Positions 52,927 to 63,112 of a stretch of 64,000 nucleotides of DNA are shown here, one piece after another; the stretch's first letter is position 1; the number at the start of each line of letters is the position of its first letter. The notes beneath the pieces were generated by a model. It was not told where the DNA came from. It saw only the letters and a list, made by a program, of their open reading frames with translations, and searched no databases. A program made the translations under genes and the position numbers. The stretch is from an uncultured Burkholderiales bacterium (GTDB taxonomy: Bacteria > Pseudomonadota > Gammaproteobacteria > Burkholderiales > Burkholderiaceae_C), in NCBI GenBank assembly GCA_943908475.1, contig CALTTG010000014.1, forward strand, positions 1 to 64,000. Direction: 5' to 3'.

Positions 52927-53427
52927 ATGGCCCAACAAGTTGAACTGCACACCACTGCAGGCGTGATCACCCTCGAACTGGACGATGTCAAGGCACCCGT
53001 GACCGTGGCCAACTTTGTCGAGTACGTCAAGGCAGGCCATTACGACGGCACGATTTTTCACCGTGTCATCAAGGGCTTCATGGTCCAAGGCGGCGGCTTT
53101 GAAGCGGGCATGAAGCAAAAAGCCACCCGCGGCGAAATTCAGAACGAAGCCAACAACGGGCTGAAGAACGACAAGTACACCATTGCCATGGCTCGCACGA
53201 GCGCGCCTCATTCGGCCAGTGCTCAGTTCTTCATCAACGCCACCCACAACGATTTCCTGAACTTCAAGTCGGAAACACCCAATGGCTGGGGCTATGCCGT
53301 GTTCGGCAAGGTCACCGCCGGCACCGACGTGGTCGATCAGATTGAAAAGGTCAAGACCGGTCGCAAAGGCTTCCACGACGACGTGCCACTGGACGACGTG
53401 GTGATCACCAAAGCCGTGGTGCTCTGA
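52927..53427 (+). CDS. ppiB: Cytoplasmic peptidyl-prolyl cis-trans isomerase B
   Basis: A 166-residue cyclophilin without a signal peptide. Conserved segments are HYDGTIFHRVIKGFMVQGGGFEAGM and ASAQFFINATHNDFLN. It lies three bases after ppiA and is a clear paralogue; together they give one periplasmic and one cytoplasmic cyclophilin. The lpxH start follows one base after the stop. Confidence 0.95.
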   Translation: MAQQVELHTTAGVITLELDDVKAPVTVANFVEYVKAGHYDGTIFHRVIKGFMVQGGGFEAGMKQKATRGEIQNEANNGLKNDKYTIAMARTSAPHSASAQFFINATHNDFLNFKSETPNGWGYAVFGKVTAGTDVVDQIEKVKTGRKGFHDDVPLDDVVITKAVVL

Positions 53428-53428
53428 C

Positions 53429-54274
53429 GTGAAGGGGCAGACCCACTGCCCTGCCAGCGCAACGGACACCGTGCCATTCACACCGCCCTCGTGGCGGTGT
53501 GATGCTTTGAAGGCCCCAACGCACTGGCAGCGCATCGACTTCATCTCCGACCTGCACCTCGATGCGAGTCGGCCGCGCACGTTTGAGGCCCTCACCCATT
53601 ACCTGGATCACACCCCTGCCGACGCCGTGTTCATCCTGGGTGACTTGTTCGAACTCTGGGTCGGCGACGACATGGTCACACGCCCGTTCGAGGCAGAGGC
53701 CCAGCGAGTGCTGTCGCGCGCCGGCCAGCGGCTGTGGCTCGGCCTCATGGTGGGCAACCGGGACTTTCTTCTTGGACCAGAATTTGCCGCCAGCTGCCAT
53801 GCGCACGGCCTCAATGACCCATTTGCCCTGACGGCCTTCGGACATTGCCACGTGCTCACCCACGGCGATGCCTGGTGCCTGGACGATGTGGACTACCTGA
53901 AGTTTCGCGCGATGGTGCGGCACCCCGATTGGCAGACCGCATTCCTGCAACGCCCGCTGCCGGAACGCATGGCCGTGGCGCAAGGCATTCGCACCGAGAG
54001 CGAAGCGCGCAAACAAGGGCATGACACGACGATGGCGAGTTGGGCCGACGTCGCACCTGAGCCTGCAGCGCAGGCACTCACCACGCACCACGCACTGAGC
54101 CTGATTCACGGCCACACGCACCAACCCACCTCAGAGCCCTTTGCGTTGCCTGGCGCCTCTCGTCACGTGCTCTCCGATTGGGAGTTGGACCATGCGCCTC
54201 ACCGAGCCGAGGTCATGCGTCTGGATGCCCAAGGCTTTCGGCGCCTGGACGTGTGGCAAGCCACTCGGATTTGA
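53429..54274 (+). CDS. lpxH: UDP-2,3-diacylglucosamine hydrolase
   Basis: A 281-residue metallophosphoesterase that releases UMP from UDP-2,3-diacylglucosamine in lipid A synthesis. The metal motifs are DFISDLHLD, FILGDLFELWVGDD, MVGNRDFLLG and LIHGHTHQPT. About 35 extra residues precede the usual start, so the GTG at 53429 may be too far upstream; the core begins near HWQRIDFISDLHLD. It starts one base after ppiB in the same operon. Confidence 0.94.
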   Translation: MKGQTHCPASATDTVPFTPPSWRCDALKAPTHWQRIDFISDLHLDASRPRTFEALTHYLDHTPADAVFILGDLFELWVGDDMVTRPFEAEAQRVLSRAGQRLWLGLMVGNRDFLLGPEFAASCHAHGLNDPFALTAFGHCHVLTHGDAWCLDDVDYLKFRAMVRHPDWQTAFLQRPLPERMAVAQGIRTESEARKQGHDTTMASWADVAPEPAAQALTTHHALSLIHGHTHQPTSEPFALPGASRHVLSDWELDHAPHRAEVMRLDAQGFRRLDVWQATRI

Positions 54275-54291
54275 GGGGAGGCGCACGCCCG

Positions 54292-55122
54292 ATGTTTGCG
54301 CCATGGATTCGGGCCTTGCCACTGAGGTGGTTGAGCGATGCCCAGGTGTTGAAACACCGAAGCATTCCAGAACCGCTGTGGCAAGACACGCTGCGCGCAT
54401 GCCCCTGGCTGGGTTGGCGACCTCCGGCTGCGGTGGACAAGGTTCGGCAACTGAGCACCCTCTTCCTGGCCAGAAAGCAATTTGCGCCCATGGACGGCCT
54501 GGCCTTGGACGACCACATGGCCCTGCGAATTGCCGCGCAAGCGTGTTTGCCAATCGCACAGTGGTCCATGGGGCTGGCACCCTACGACCAGTTTGTGGGC
54601 GTGGTGATCCAACCCGACCAGATACGGGCTCGCCGGACCTGGGTAGACGAAGACACTGGGGTGGTGCACGAGGGCCATGAAACCCTCTCGGGTGAAGCCA
54701 TGTCAGGCGGCCCCATCATGCTGTCCTGGCAAGACGTGTTGTTGGCCGGCCCCTCGGGCATCCAGGCGCCAGGCGACAGGCTGGACAGCGCCTACAACGT
54801 GGTGATTCACGAGTTCGTGCATGCACTGGACGCCTGGCACCACGAACCCACGGGCACCCCACCCCTGCCGGCACACATCAGCGTTCAGCGCTGGCAAAAC
54901 ACGCTGTGGGAATGCTTTGACGAACTCAGCACGGCGCATGCACATGGCGACGACATCGCGGTGGATCCCTACGCGTTAGAAGACGGCTTGGTCGAGCTCT
55001 TTCCCGTGCTGGCCGAGGCCTTTTTCATGACCCCCAAAAGACTACAGGCCGCACACCTGGCGGTGTACGACCTGTTGAGGGACTACTTTCAGGACGACCC
55101 GGCGCACTGGGCGCCGCAGTGA
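54292..55122 (+). CDS. mtfA: Zinc-dependent peptidase MtfA
   Basis: A 276-residue MtfA-family zinc peptidase. The zinc-binding HExxH is in NVVIHEFVHALDAW, and a downstream LVELFPVLAEAFFMTP region provides the glutamate. In E. coli MtfA binds and inactivates the glucose repressor Mlc; in Burkholderiales the partner is not known. The start is ATG 54292; the longer frame from 54178 overlaps lpxH. The last codon abuts the clpA stop on the other strand (TGATCA). Confidence 0.92.
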   Translation: MFAPWIRALPLRWLSDAQVLKHRSIPEPLWQDTLRACPWLGWRPPAAVDKVRQLSTLFLARKQFAPMDGLALDDHMALRIAAQACLPIAQWSMGLAPYDQFVGVVIQPDQIRARRTWVDEDTGVVHEGHETLSGEAMSGGPIMLSWQDVLLAGPSGIQAPGDRLDSAYNVVIHEFVHALDAWHHEPTGTPPLPAHISVQRWQNTLWECFDELSTAHAHGDDIAVDPYALEDGLVELFPVLAEAFFMTPKRLQAAHLAVYDLLRDYFQDDPAHWAPQ

Positions 55123-57444
55123 TCACTCGGCCGTGGCAGGCTCGGCTTTGGGCTTGTCGCTGCGCTTGGCCTGAATGTCGAGCTTGACCTCGTCTTCGCC
55201 CTTGGCATTGGTCACGACATCCACCGTCAAGCGGCCGCCGTCCACCAGATCGCCAAACAGCAACTCGTCGGCCAGAGCGCGGCGGATGGTGTCCTGGATC
55301 AGGCGCTGCATCGGTCGCGCACCCATGAGGGGGTCGAATCCACGCTTGGCCAAATGACGTCGCAGGGCATCGGTGAAGGTGACTTCCACCTTCTTCTCAG
55401 CCAGTTGACCCTCCAGCTGCAGCAGGAACTTGTCCACCACGCGCAAGATGATCTCTTCATCGAGCGGCTTGAAGCCGACGATGGCATCGAGTCGATTGCG
55501 GAACTCCGGCGTGAACATGCGCTTGATGTCGCCCATCTCGTCGCCCTGCTCGCGCGCTGTGGTGAAACCGATGGTCGACTTCTGCAGGGTCTCGGCACCC
55601 GCATTGGTAGTCATGACGATGAGCACGTTGCGGAAGTCGGCCTTCCGACCGTTGTTGTCGGTCAGCGTGCCATGGTCCATCACCTGCAGCAGGATGTTGA
55701 ACACATCGGGATGCGCTTTTTCGATTTCATCGAGCAGCAACACGCAATGAGGCTTCTTGGTGACGGCTTCGGTCAGCAAGCCCCCCTGGTCGAACCCCAC
55801 ATAACCGGGAGGCGCGCCAATCAGTCGGCTCACGGCATGGCGCTCCATGTACTCCGACATGTCAAACCGGATCAGGTCAATGCCCAAGATGTACGCCAAC
55901 TGCTTGGCCACCTCGGTCTTGCCCACCCCGGTGGGGCCACTGAACAAGAAGGCGCCGATGGGCTTGTCGGGCTTGCCCAGGCCGGAGCGCGCCATTTTGA
56001 TGGCCGAGCTCAAGGCATCGATGGCATTGTCCTGACCGAACACGACGCTCTTGAGGTCACGGTCCAGCGTTTTGAGCTTGCTGCGGTCATCGCTCGACAC
56101 GCTGTTGGTCGGGATGCGGGCAATCTTGGCCACGATCTCTTCCACCTCGGCGCGGGTGATGGTTTTCTTTTGCTTGCTCTTGGGCAAGATGCGTTGGGCC
56201 GCACCGGCTTCATCGATCACGTCAATGGCCTTGTCCGGCAAGTGACGATCATTGATGTACTTGGCCGACAGCTCCGCGGCAGCTTGCAGGGCGCCCAGGG
56301 CGTACTTGACGCTGTGGTGCTCCTCGAAACGCGACTTCAGGCCCTTGAGGATCTCGATGGTCTGCTCCACCGATGGCTCGACCACTTCCACCTTTTGGAA
56401 CCGGCGAGACAGAGCAGCGTCTTTTTCGAAGATGCCACGGTACTCCGTGAAGGTGGTGGCCCCCAGGCACTTGAGCTGCCCAGAGCTGAGCGCGGGCTTG
56501 AGCAGATTGGACGCATCCAGGGTGCCGCCAGAGGCCGCTCCTGCCCCAATCAAGGTGTGAATTTCGTCGATGAACAAGACCGAATTGGGCTGGTCCTTCA
56601 ACTGCTTGATCACGGCCTTGAGACGCTGCTCAAAATCGCCGCGGTACTTGGTGCCGGCAAGCAACGCGCCCATGTCCAGCGCGTACACCTCGGCATCCGC
56701 CAGCACGTCAGGCACATCGCCCTGGGTGATGCGCCAAGCCAAGCCTTCGGCAATCGCGGTCTTGCCCACACCCGCCTCGCCCACCAGCAAGGGGTTGTTC
56801 TTGCGTCGGCGGCACAGCACCTGAATCACACGCTCGACCTCGTGGTCTCGACCGATCAACGGGTCGATCTTGCCTTCCTTGGCCTGTGCGTTCAGGTTCT
56901 GCGTGTACTGCTCCAAGGGAGAGGCCTTGCTTTCGACCTCTTCCTTCTCGCCGCCTTCGGCTTGGCCAGACGGCTCACCGGACGACTTGCCCGCATCCGG
57001 CGGATCGACCTTGCGAATGCCGTGCGCGATGAAGTTCACGACGTCCAAGCGAGTGACCCCTTGCTGATGCAGGTAGTACACCGCGTGAGAGTCTTTCTCG
57101 CCAAAGATCGCCACCAGCACGTTGGCACCGGTGACTTCCTTTTTGCCGCTGCCCGAAGACTGCACGTGCATGATGGCCCGCTGGATCACGCGCTGGAATC
57201 CCAGTGTGGGCTGGGTGTCCACCTCGTCCGTCCCGCCCACCGTGGGGGTGTTGTCGCGGACGAATTGATCCAGGTTCTTGCGCAGCTCATCAAGATTCGC
57301 GGCGCAGGCCTTCAACACCTCGGAAGCAGAGGGGTTGTCGATCAAAGCCAGCAGCAAGTGTTCAACGGTGATGAACTCGTGACGCTGCTGCCTGGCTTCG
57401 ACGAAAGCCATGTGCAAACTCACTTCCAACTCTTGCGCGATCAT
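55123..57444 (-). CDS. clpA: ATP-dependent Clp protease ATP-binding subunit ClpA
   Basis: A 773-residue Clp/Hsp100 unfoldase. It has an N-terminal ClpN domain (about 1-145, MIAQELEVSLHMAFVEARQQ), a first AAA+ module with GEAGVGKT, and a second with GPTGVGKT. The C-terminal IGF-type loop contacting ClpP is near STIGFTTAREQG. ClpA feeds substrates, including N-end-rule proteins delivered by ClpS, to ClpP. ATG 57444 overlaps the clpS stop by four bases. It is convergent with mtfA. Confidence 0.97.
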   Translation of the reverse strand: MIAQELEVSLHMAFVEARQQRHEFITVEHLLLALIDNPSASEVLKACAANLDELRKNLDQFVRDNTPTVGGTDEVDTQPTLGFQRVIQRAIMHVQSSGSGKKEVTGANVLVAIFGEKDSHAVYYLHQQGVTRLDVVNFIAHGIRKVDPPDAGKSSGEPSGQAEGGEKEEVESKASPLEQYTQNLNAQAKEGKIDPLIGRDHEVERVIQVLCRRRKNNPLLVGEAGVGKTAIAEGLAWRITQGDVPDVLADAEVYALDMGALLAGTKYRGDFEQRLKAVIKQLKDQPNSVLFIDEIHTLIGAGAASGGTLDASNLLKPALSSGQLKCLGATTFTEYRGIFEKDAALSRRFQKVEVVEPSVEQTIEILKGLKSRFEEHHSVKYALGALQAAAELSAKYINDRHLPDKAIDVIDEAGAAQRILPKSKQKKTITRAEVEEIVAKIARIPTNSVSSDDRSKLKTLDRDLKSVVFGQDNAIDALSSAIKMARSGLGKPDKPIGAFLFSGPTGVGKTEVAKQLAYILGIDLIRFDMSEYMERHAVSRLIGAPPGYVGFDQGGLLTEAVTKKPHCVLLLDEIEKAHPDVFNILLQVMDHGTLTDNNGRKADFRNVLIVMTTNAGAETLQKSTIGFTTAREQGDEMGDIKRMFTPEFRNRLDAIVGFKPLDEEIILRVVDKFLLQLEGQLAEKKVEVTFTDALRRHLAKRGFDPLMGARPMQRLIQDTIRRALADELLFGDLVDGGRLTVDVVTNAKGEDEVKLDIQAKRSDKPKAEPATAE

Positions 57445-57797
57445 GCGGTCTCCAAGATGCACTGCAGGGGGTGCCCGGCGCGCCGGGCGGCGGCAAGAAC
57501 AAGTTCGACCTTGGTGGCCGCGACATCTTTGGTGTAGACACCGCACACACCACGACCTTCGTGGTGGATTTTCAGCATGATCTGGGTGGCCGTTTCGGCA
57601 TCGTGGCGAAAGAGTTCTTGAAGAACGTACACCACAAACTCCATCGGCGTGTAGTCGTCATTGAGCATGACCACACGGTAGAGCTTGGGCGGCTCGAGCT
57701 CAAGGGCTTCTTTTTCCGCAACCACCGAACCGGCACCCTCTTCCGTCGGGCCGACAGGCGGCTCGTTGGAAGCGATCGGGAAGAGCGACAGGTTCAT
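57441..57797 (-). CDS. clpS: ClpA adaptor ClpS
   Basis: A 118-residue ClpS, which recognises N-end-rule residues and hands proteins to ClpA. The core YRVVMLNDDYTPMEFVVYVLQELF (about 41-64) and the KIHHEGRGVCGVYTKDVAATKV segment are typical. The first 30 residues are a variable, acidic N-terminal extension. It overlaps clpA. Confidence 0.95.
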   Translation of the reverse strand: MNLSLFPIASNEPPVGPTEEGAGSVVAEKEALELEPPKLYRVVMLNDDYTPMEFVVYVLQELFRHDAETATQIMLKIHHEGRGVCGVYTKDVAATKVELVLAAARRAGHPLQCILETA

Positions 57798-58081
57798 GAA
57801 AAGATTCTAAGAGAGCAGCTCTGCTCTTGGGTTCTCATCTTGGGTCGATCGACCCGGGAACAAGGGGGGGAATTCATCACCAGAGCAGACGCTTTTCATC
57901 GTACTCCCACCCGGGATAGTCTGCCGAGTCCACGGGTTTTTCGCCTGGGCAGATTTTGCTGAAAAGCGACTTCCTTCCCCAGTGCTGGCGCAAGAAGTCA
58001 CAGATTAGCTTTCGTCACACATCCGGCTTGACACACCCCAGGTCGAGTTCCAAAATCGTGACAAATTAACAGGAGGGTTGT
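57798..58081. other. Divergent spacer clpS / cold-shock gene
   Basis: 284 bases. It holds a perfect 14-base palindrome GGGTCGATCGACCC (57842-57855), a hairpin AGAGCAG-CT-CTGCTCT near the clpS start (about 57811-57826) and the promoter of the cold-shock gene at 58028-58056. No open frame with recognisable protein similarity is present. Confidence 0.5.
58028..58056 (+). promoter_or_regulatory. Predicted promoter of the cold-shock gene
   Basis: A perfect -35 TTGACA (58028-58033), 17 bases, then CAAAAT (58051-58056). Transcription would begin about 58063, only 18-19 bases before the ATG. The ribosome site AGGAGGG (58071-58077) is very strong. Confidence 0.65.
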
Positions 58082-58378
58082 ATGGCGACAGGTACGGTGA
58101 AGTGGTTCAACGATGCCAAAGGGTTTGGCTTCATTGAACCCGATCAAGGCGGGGGCGACGTGTTCGCACACTTTTCCGCCATTCAGATGGAAGGGTTTCG
58201 AACGCTCAAGCAAGGGTCCAAGGTCAGCTACGAGTTGACGGTGGGTCCCAAAGGCATGCTGGCGCAGAACATTCAGCCCATCACCGAGGAAGATGCACTC
58301 GTGCAAGCAGCAGACGCACTGGAAAACATGCACTTCCGCGATCACGCGGGCGCTGCGGCCGGCCGACCAATGCACTGA
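58082..58378 (+). CDS. Cold-shock domain protein with C-terminal extension
   Basis: A 98-residue cold-shock protein. The cold-shock domain covers about 1-68, with RNP1 KGFGFIEP and RNP2 DVFAHFSAI. It binds single-stranded RNA/DNA. About 30 residues follow the domain (ITEEDALVQAADALENMHFR onward), which is longer than the usual 67-70 residue Csp. Its short leader argues against the long thermosensor leader of E. coli cspA. A bidirectional terminator follows. Confidence 0.92.
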   Translation: MATGTVKWFNDAKGFGFIEPDQGGGDVFAHFSAIQMEGFRTLKQGSKVSYELTVGPKGMLAQNIQPITEEDALVQAADALENMHFRDHAGAAAGRPMH

Positions 58379-58393
58379 GCCTGCGCCAGACAC

Positions 58394-58423
58394 AAAAAAA
58401 CGCCTGCAGACGCAGGCGTTTTT
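58394..58423. terminator. Bidirectional terminator between csp and icd
   Basis: CGCCTGC (58401-58407) and GCAGGCG (58412-58418) make a seven-base stem with loop AGAC. A7 lies on the left and T5 on the right, so it can serve the cold-shock gene and icd. Confidence 0.88.
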
Positions 58424-58473
58424 GTTAGCAGCAAGCACCCAGGGGCGCGAGGCACCCCGAGCGCGCCACCCCA

Positions 58474-59727
<1,254 letters not shown>

Positions 59728-59881
59728 GATTTGTGGTCTCCGCGTTTGGCGTTTCCGAAAACAACGCTGCCATGGATGTCGGCAGGTTGACCCATTCTAA
59801 GCCACTCGTCAGATGAAACGCGCCAGTGAAGGCCGCATCACAACGGCAATCACCAGCCTATTTGTTGGCACAGATCACAAA
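59728..59881. other. Intergenic region icd / TauE-SafE gene
   Basis: About 154 bases. It contains the icd promoter region on the minus strand, but no hexamer pair or terminator was convincing. Confidence 0.3.
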
Positions 59882-60688
59882 TCAGGCGCACCAAGCTTGC
59901 CACTGGGTCATCAAGCGGTGGGACAGCGCCCAACCTGCCCCACCCACCAAGCAGGCGCCAGACAAGCGAAGCGCCCAACGACCGTCTGCCCAGAGCGACC
60001 ATGATTGGGGCATGCGGGGGGCATGGGCAGCCGTGGCCCCCTGACCACGAGACTGCCACACCACGGGGATCGTGGCGGCCAACTGAGGGCGGTCGTCGCC
60101 CGCGGAAGCCTGGAGCGCCACCCCAGATTGGCGCCACCGAGCCAGCAGGCGTGGCCAGCCAGCCAGCACCACGGCACCCGGCAGTGAAAACGCAACCATG
60201 ACCGCCGCACCGCCCCAGGCGTGAGGCGACAGGGCGGCCACGGTCAAGGCACCGTACAGCAGGCCACAGGGCAAGGCCGCCCATGCCATGCCCAGCACCA
60301 GCGGCGACATCCAGGAGCGGTCATGGCGGCCTGCGCGCTCGCCGTGACGCTGCTGAACCCAGCGATAAAGCACCATGCCTTGCGCTTGGATGCGAAGGGG
60401 CATTTCACCTTTGAGGACCAGCCACACCCCCAGCATCACCGAGGCCAGCAAGACCATCAACCAGATGGGCTGCAACAGCGCTGCGACCTGCGACCATTTG
60501 GCAAGGGTGCCGACCGCAGCCGCGGCGATGGCGCCCAAGATGGCGTACCCCAACGAGCGCCCCGCGATGGACCATGCAGAAAGCCCCGAAGGCAACAGCG
60601 CGGCGCAGGGTGTGGCGCACATCGCCGCACAGTGGGGGATGCCGGCCAAGCCCATCAGGAAGGCCGACATGAGCAAACCCGTCAGCAT
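59882..60688 (-). CDS. Sulfite exporter TauE/SafE family (UreH/copper-type) membrane protein
   Basis: A 268-residue membrane protein with about six hydrophobic segments, of the TauE/SafE DUF2 type often found in cbb3-oxidase clusters. The start MLTGLLMSAFLMGLAGIPHC is followed by CAAMCATPC, a set of closely spaced Cys that may bind copper. The halves are joined by a hydrophilic loop (about 190-235). A role in copper handling for oxidase maturation is an inference from neighbours (hemN, fnr, ccoG). ATG 60688 has GAGGGGGG upstream; 60706 is an alternative. Confidence 0.75.
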   Translation of the reverse strand: MLTGLLMSAFLMGLAGIPHCAAMCATPCAALLPSGLSAWSIAGRSLGYAILGAIAAAAVGTLAKWSQVAALLQPIWLMVLLASVMLGVWLVLKGEMPLRIQAQGMVLYRWVQQRHGERAGRHDRSWMSPLVLGMAWAALPCGLLYGALTVAALSPHAWGGAAVMVAFSLPGAVVLAGWPRLLARWRQSGVALQASAGDDRPQLAATIPVVWQSRGQGATAAHAPRMPQSWSLWADGRWALRLSGACLVGGAGWALSHRLMTQWQAWCA

Positions 60689-60721
60689 GACGCCCCCCTC
60701 ACCCATAACGGGCGAGGCCCA

Positions 60722-62152
60722 TCAGATGATCCGGGAAAAACGCTCGACCACCTTGTCAGCTTGAAGGTGTCGATCGAAAACCATGGCGATCGCACGAACG
60801 AAATACCAGCCCAGCGGCGTGACACGGATCCCATCGGGTTCCATGACGACCAGCCCCTTCTCGACGAGAGGTTCCAGCTGATCGATTTCCGGGCCGAAGT
60901 ATTGCCTGAAATCGATGAGGTACGCCAGCTCGATGGATTCCGTGTCCACCCTCCCCTGGCACATGATGGCCATGATCACCGCACGGCGAACCAGGTCATC
61001 GCGGGTCAGGGTCAGCCCCCGCTGCGTGGGGAAGGCCCCGCGGGCCAGGGCATCGTGGTATTCCTCGACGGTCTTGACGTTCTGGCTGTAATGGGCGCCA
61101 ATGCGACCAATGGCCGACACGCCCAAGGCGATCAGGTCGCTGTCCGGGTGCGTGCTGTACCCCTGAAAATTTCGGTGCAATCGGCCCTGTCGCTTGGCGA
61201 CCGACAGTGCATCGCTCGGCAAGGCGAAGTGGTCCATGCCAATGTAGTCGTAGCCCTGCTCCCGGAAATGCTCGATCGCTGCAGACAGCATGCCCACCTT
61301 GTCCGCACCTTGGGGCAACAATTTGGCATCAATGCGCCGTTGAGGCTTGAAGCGCTGGGGCAAATGCGCGTAGGCGTACAGCGCAATGCGCTCTGGCCGC
61401 AACTGGGTGACCTGAGCCAGCGTGCGAGCAAAGCTCTCGGGCGTCTGACGCGGCAGACCGTAGATCAGGTCCATGTTGATGGAAGCAAACCCACAGGTTC
61501 GGGCTGCGGTCATCAGTTGAGCCACCGAATCAAAGGGCTGCACGCGATGCACCGCTTGCTGAACATGCGGATCGAAATCCTGCACCCCCAGGCTCAACCG
61601 ATTGAACCCCAACGTGGACAGGCGCTCAAGCCGCTCTGCGGTCACCGTCCTGGGATCCACTTCGATGGAGTACTCCCCTCGGGGCACAAAGCGAAATGCG
61701 GACTGAAGCTTGGTCAGGAGTCGTTCGATCTGCTCGTCAGTCAGGTAAGTCGGCGTTCCGCCCCCCAGATGCAGCTGCGACAAGCTCTGCCCGGTGCCCA
61801 GCAAAGCGACGTGCAGGTCGATTTCCTTGAACAGGTCGTTCAGGTAGTCCTCGGCGCGCTCATGGCGCTTGGTCACCACTTTGTTGCAAGCACAGTAGTA
61901 GCACACCGACTCGCAAAAAGGGATGTGAACGTAGACCGACAAAGGTGCCGCCGCCCCACCCACCGCACCCGCGCCACTGGCCCGCTGTGCCAGGGCCTGG
62001 ATGTATTGCGAGGGGCCAAATGCCTCCACAAACCGGTCGGCTGTGGGGTAGGACGTGTAACGGGGCCCCTGGACGTCAAGTCGGGCGAGCACCTCCTGCG
62101 TGATCCGAGGTGGGTTCAACGATTCGGCCGCAGCCAGTGCCTGTGCATTCAT
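60722..62152 (-). CDS. hemN: Oxygen-independent coproporphyrinogen III oxidase HemN
   Basis: A 476-residue radical-SAM enzyme that decarboxylates coproporphyrinogen III to protoporphyrinogen IX without oxygen. The 4Fe-4S motif is CESVCYYCACNKV (SVYVHIPFCESVCYYCA), and HLGGGTPTYL is the SAM-binding region. The C-terminal HemN domain is present. The start is ATG 62152; an in-frame 41-codon extension to 62275 would run through the FNR box and is unlikely. An FNR box is 35-48 bases upstream. Confidence 0.95.
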   Translation of the reverse strand: MNAQALAAAESLNPPRITQEVLARLDVQGPRYTSYPTADRFVEAFGPSQYIQALAQRASGAGAVGGAAAPLSVYVHIPFCESVCYYCACNKVVTKRHERAEDYLNDLFKEIDLHVALLGTGQSLSQLHLGGGTPTYLTDEQIERLLTKLQSAFRFVPRGEYSIEVDPRTVTAERLERLSTLGFNRLSLGVQDFDPHVQQAVHRVQPFDSVAQLMTAARTCGFASINMDLIYGLPRQTPESFARTLAQVTQLRPERIALYAYAHLPQRFKPQRRIDAKLLPQGADKVGMLSAAIEHFREQGYDYIGMDHFALPSDALSVAKRQGRLHRNFQGYSTHPDSDLIALGVSAIGRIGAHYSQNVKTVEEYHDALARGAFPTQRGLTLTRDDLVRRAVIMAIMCQGRVDTESIELAYLIDFRQYFGPEIDQLEPLVEKGLVVMEPDGIRVTPLGWYFVRAIAMVFDRHLQADKVVERFSRII

Positions 62153-62186
62153 GAAGGGCACTGTGCCAAACCACCTCCCGCCCGAC

Positions 62187-62200
62187 TTGATCTGGCTCAA
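62187..62200. promoter_or_regulatory. FNR-binding site between hemN and fnr
   Basis: TTGATCTGGCTCAA matches the TTGAT-N4-ATCAA FNR consensus at all but one position. Its centre is 40.5-41.5 bases before the fnr transcription start predicted from AACAAT (62222-62227), which is the classical activating class II spacing. It is also 41 bases from the hemN ATG, so both divergent genes could respond to oxygen. Confidence 0.75.
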
Positions 62201-62221
62201 GTGCTGTGCGGCTGAAGCGGG

Positions 62222-62227
62222 AACAAT
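62222..62227 (+). promoter_or_regulatory. Possible -10 box of fnr
   Basis: AACAAT, four of six matches to consensus. The start would be near 62234. It has no -35, as expected for an FNR-activated promoter with the site described at 62187-62200. Confidence 0.4.
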
Positions 62228-62280
62228 GAAGTCAGTTTGATCCAGCTCGCGTGCGCTCAAGCTCGCACGCGCCACTTCAC

Positions 62281-63096
62281 ATGACCTTCAACGCGCTCAC
62301 TGCTACCATGGACATGCCCGCAGCCACCCTCGACAGCACCGCCCAAAGTCGGCGCTGCGCCAAAGAATCTGCCTGTTCCATGAAATACGAAAGCTTCAAG
62401 GTCGCCTGCTCCAGCTGCAACCTGCGTGAACTCTGCCTGCCCGTGGGGCTCTCGCAGCCCCAGCTGACCCAACTCGATGGGCTGGTCGCCAACCGCAAGT
62501 CGGTGAAGCGAGGTGAGGCCCTGTTTCACGCTGGCGAGTCCTTCAAAGCTGTGTATGCCGTGCGCACGGGCTTTTTCAAAACCTGTGTGTCCTCAGAGGA
62601 TGGGCGAGACCAGGTGACCGGCTTTCAGATGGCCGGTGAATTGTTGGGGCTCGATGGCATCAGCACTGACCGCCATGCCTGTGACGCCGTGGCCCTGGAA
62701 GACTCCCAAGTCTGCGTGATTCCTTACGCGCAGCTGGAAGACCTCTCTCGCGAGTTCTCCGACCTGCAGCACCAGTTTCACAAGATCATGAGCCGGGAGA
62801 TCGTTCGAGATCACGGTGTGATGCTGCTGCTGGGCAGCATGCGAGCGGAAGAGCGGCTGGCCGCATTCTTGCTGAACCTGACGCAACGCCTCCATGCGCG
62901 AGGGTTTTCGGCCACCGCGTTGGTGCTCCGAATGACCCGAGAGGAAATCGGCAGTTACCTGGGCCTGAAGCTGGAGACCGTGAGTCGCACATTCTCCAAG
63001 TTTCAAGACGAGGGATTGCTCGAGGTCAAACAACGTGACATCCGCATCTTGGATGAGGTTGGCCTCAAGGCACTGGTGAACACCACCCGGTGCTGA
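62281..63096 (+). CDS. fnr: FNR-type oxygen-responsive transcription regulator
   Basis: A 271-residue CRP/FNR-family regulator. Four cysteines that bind the oxygen-labile 4Fe-4S cluster are present: Cys43, Cys46 and Cys52 in VACSSCNLRELCLPVG and Cys145 in EDSQVCVIPYA (the same 93-residue spacing as E. coli Fnr Cys29-Cys122). The cyclic-nucleotide-like beta-barrel is followed by a long dimer helix and the HTH REEIGSYLGLKLETVSRTFSK. The start is uncertain (ATG 62281, 62308, 62314 or 62380); none has a Shine-Dalgarno. A terminator follows. Confidence 0.93.
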   Translation: MTFNALTATMDMPAATLDSTAQSRRCAKESACSMKYESFKVACSSCNLRELCLPVGLSQPQLTQLDGLVANRKSVKRGEALFHAGESFKAVYAVRTGFFKTCVSSEDGRDQVTGFQMAGELLGLDGISTDRHACDAVALEDSQVCVIPYAQLEDLSREFSDLQHQFHKIMSREIVRDHGVMLLLGSMRAEERLAAFLLNLTQRLHARGFSATALVLRMTREEIGSYLGLKLETVSRTFSKFQDEGLLEVKQRDIRILDEVGLKALVNTTRC

Positions 63097-63112
63097 CCTG
63101 TCATCCAATGGC

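Noticed and set aside
55354..57537. 727-residue plus-strand open frame
   Set aside because: Antisense to clpA with no domain signature.
60221..62215. 664-residue plus-strand open frame
   Set aside because: Antisense to hemN and the neighbouring membrane gene; no motif.
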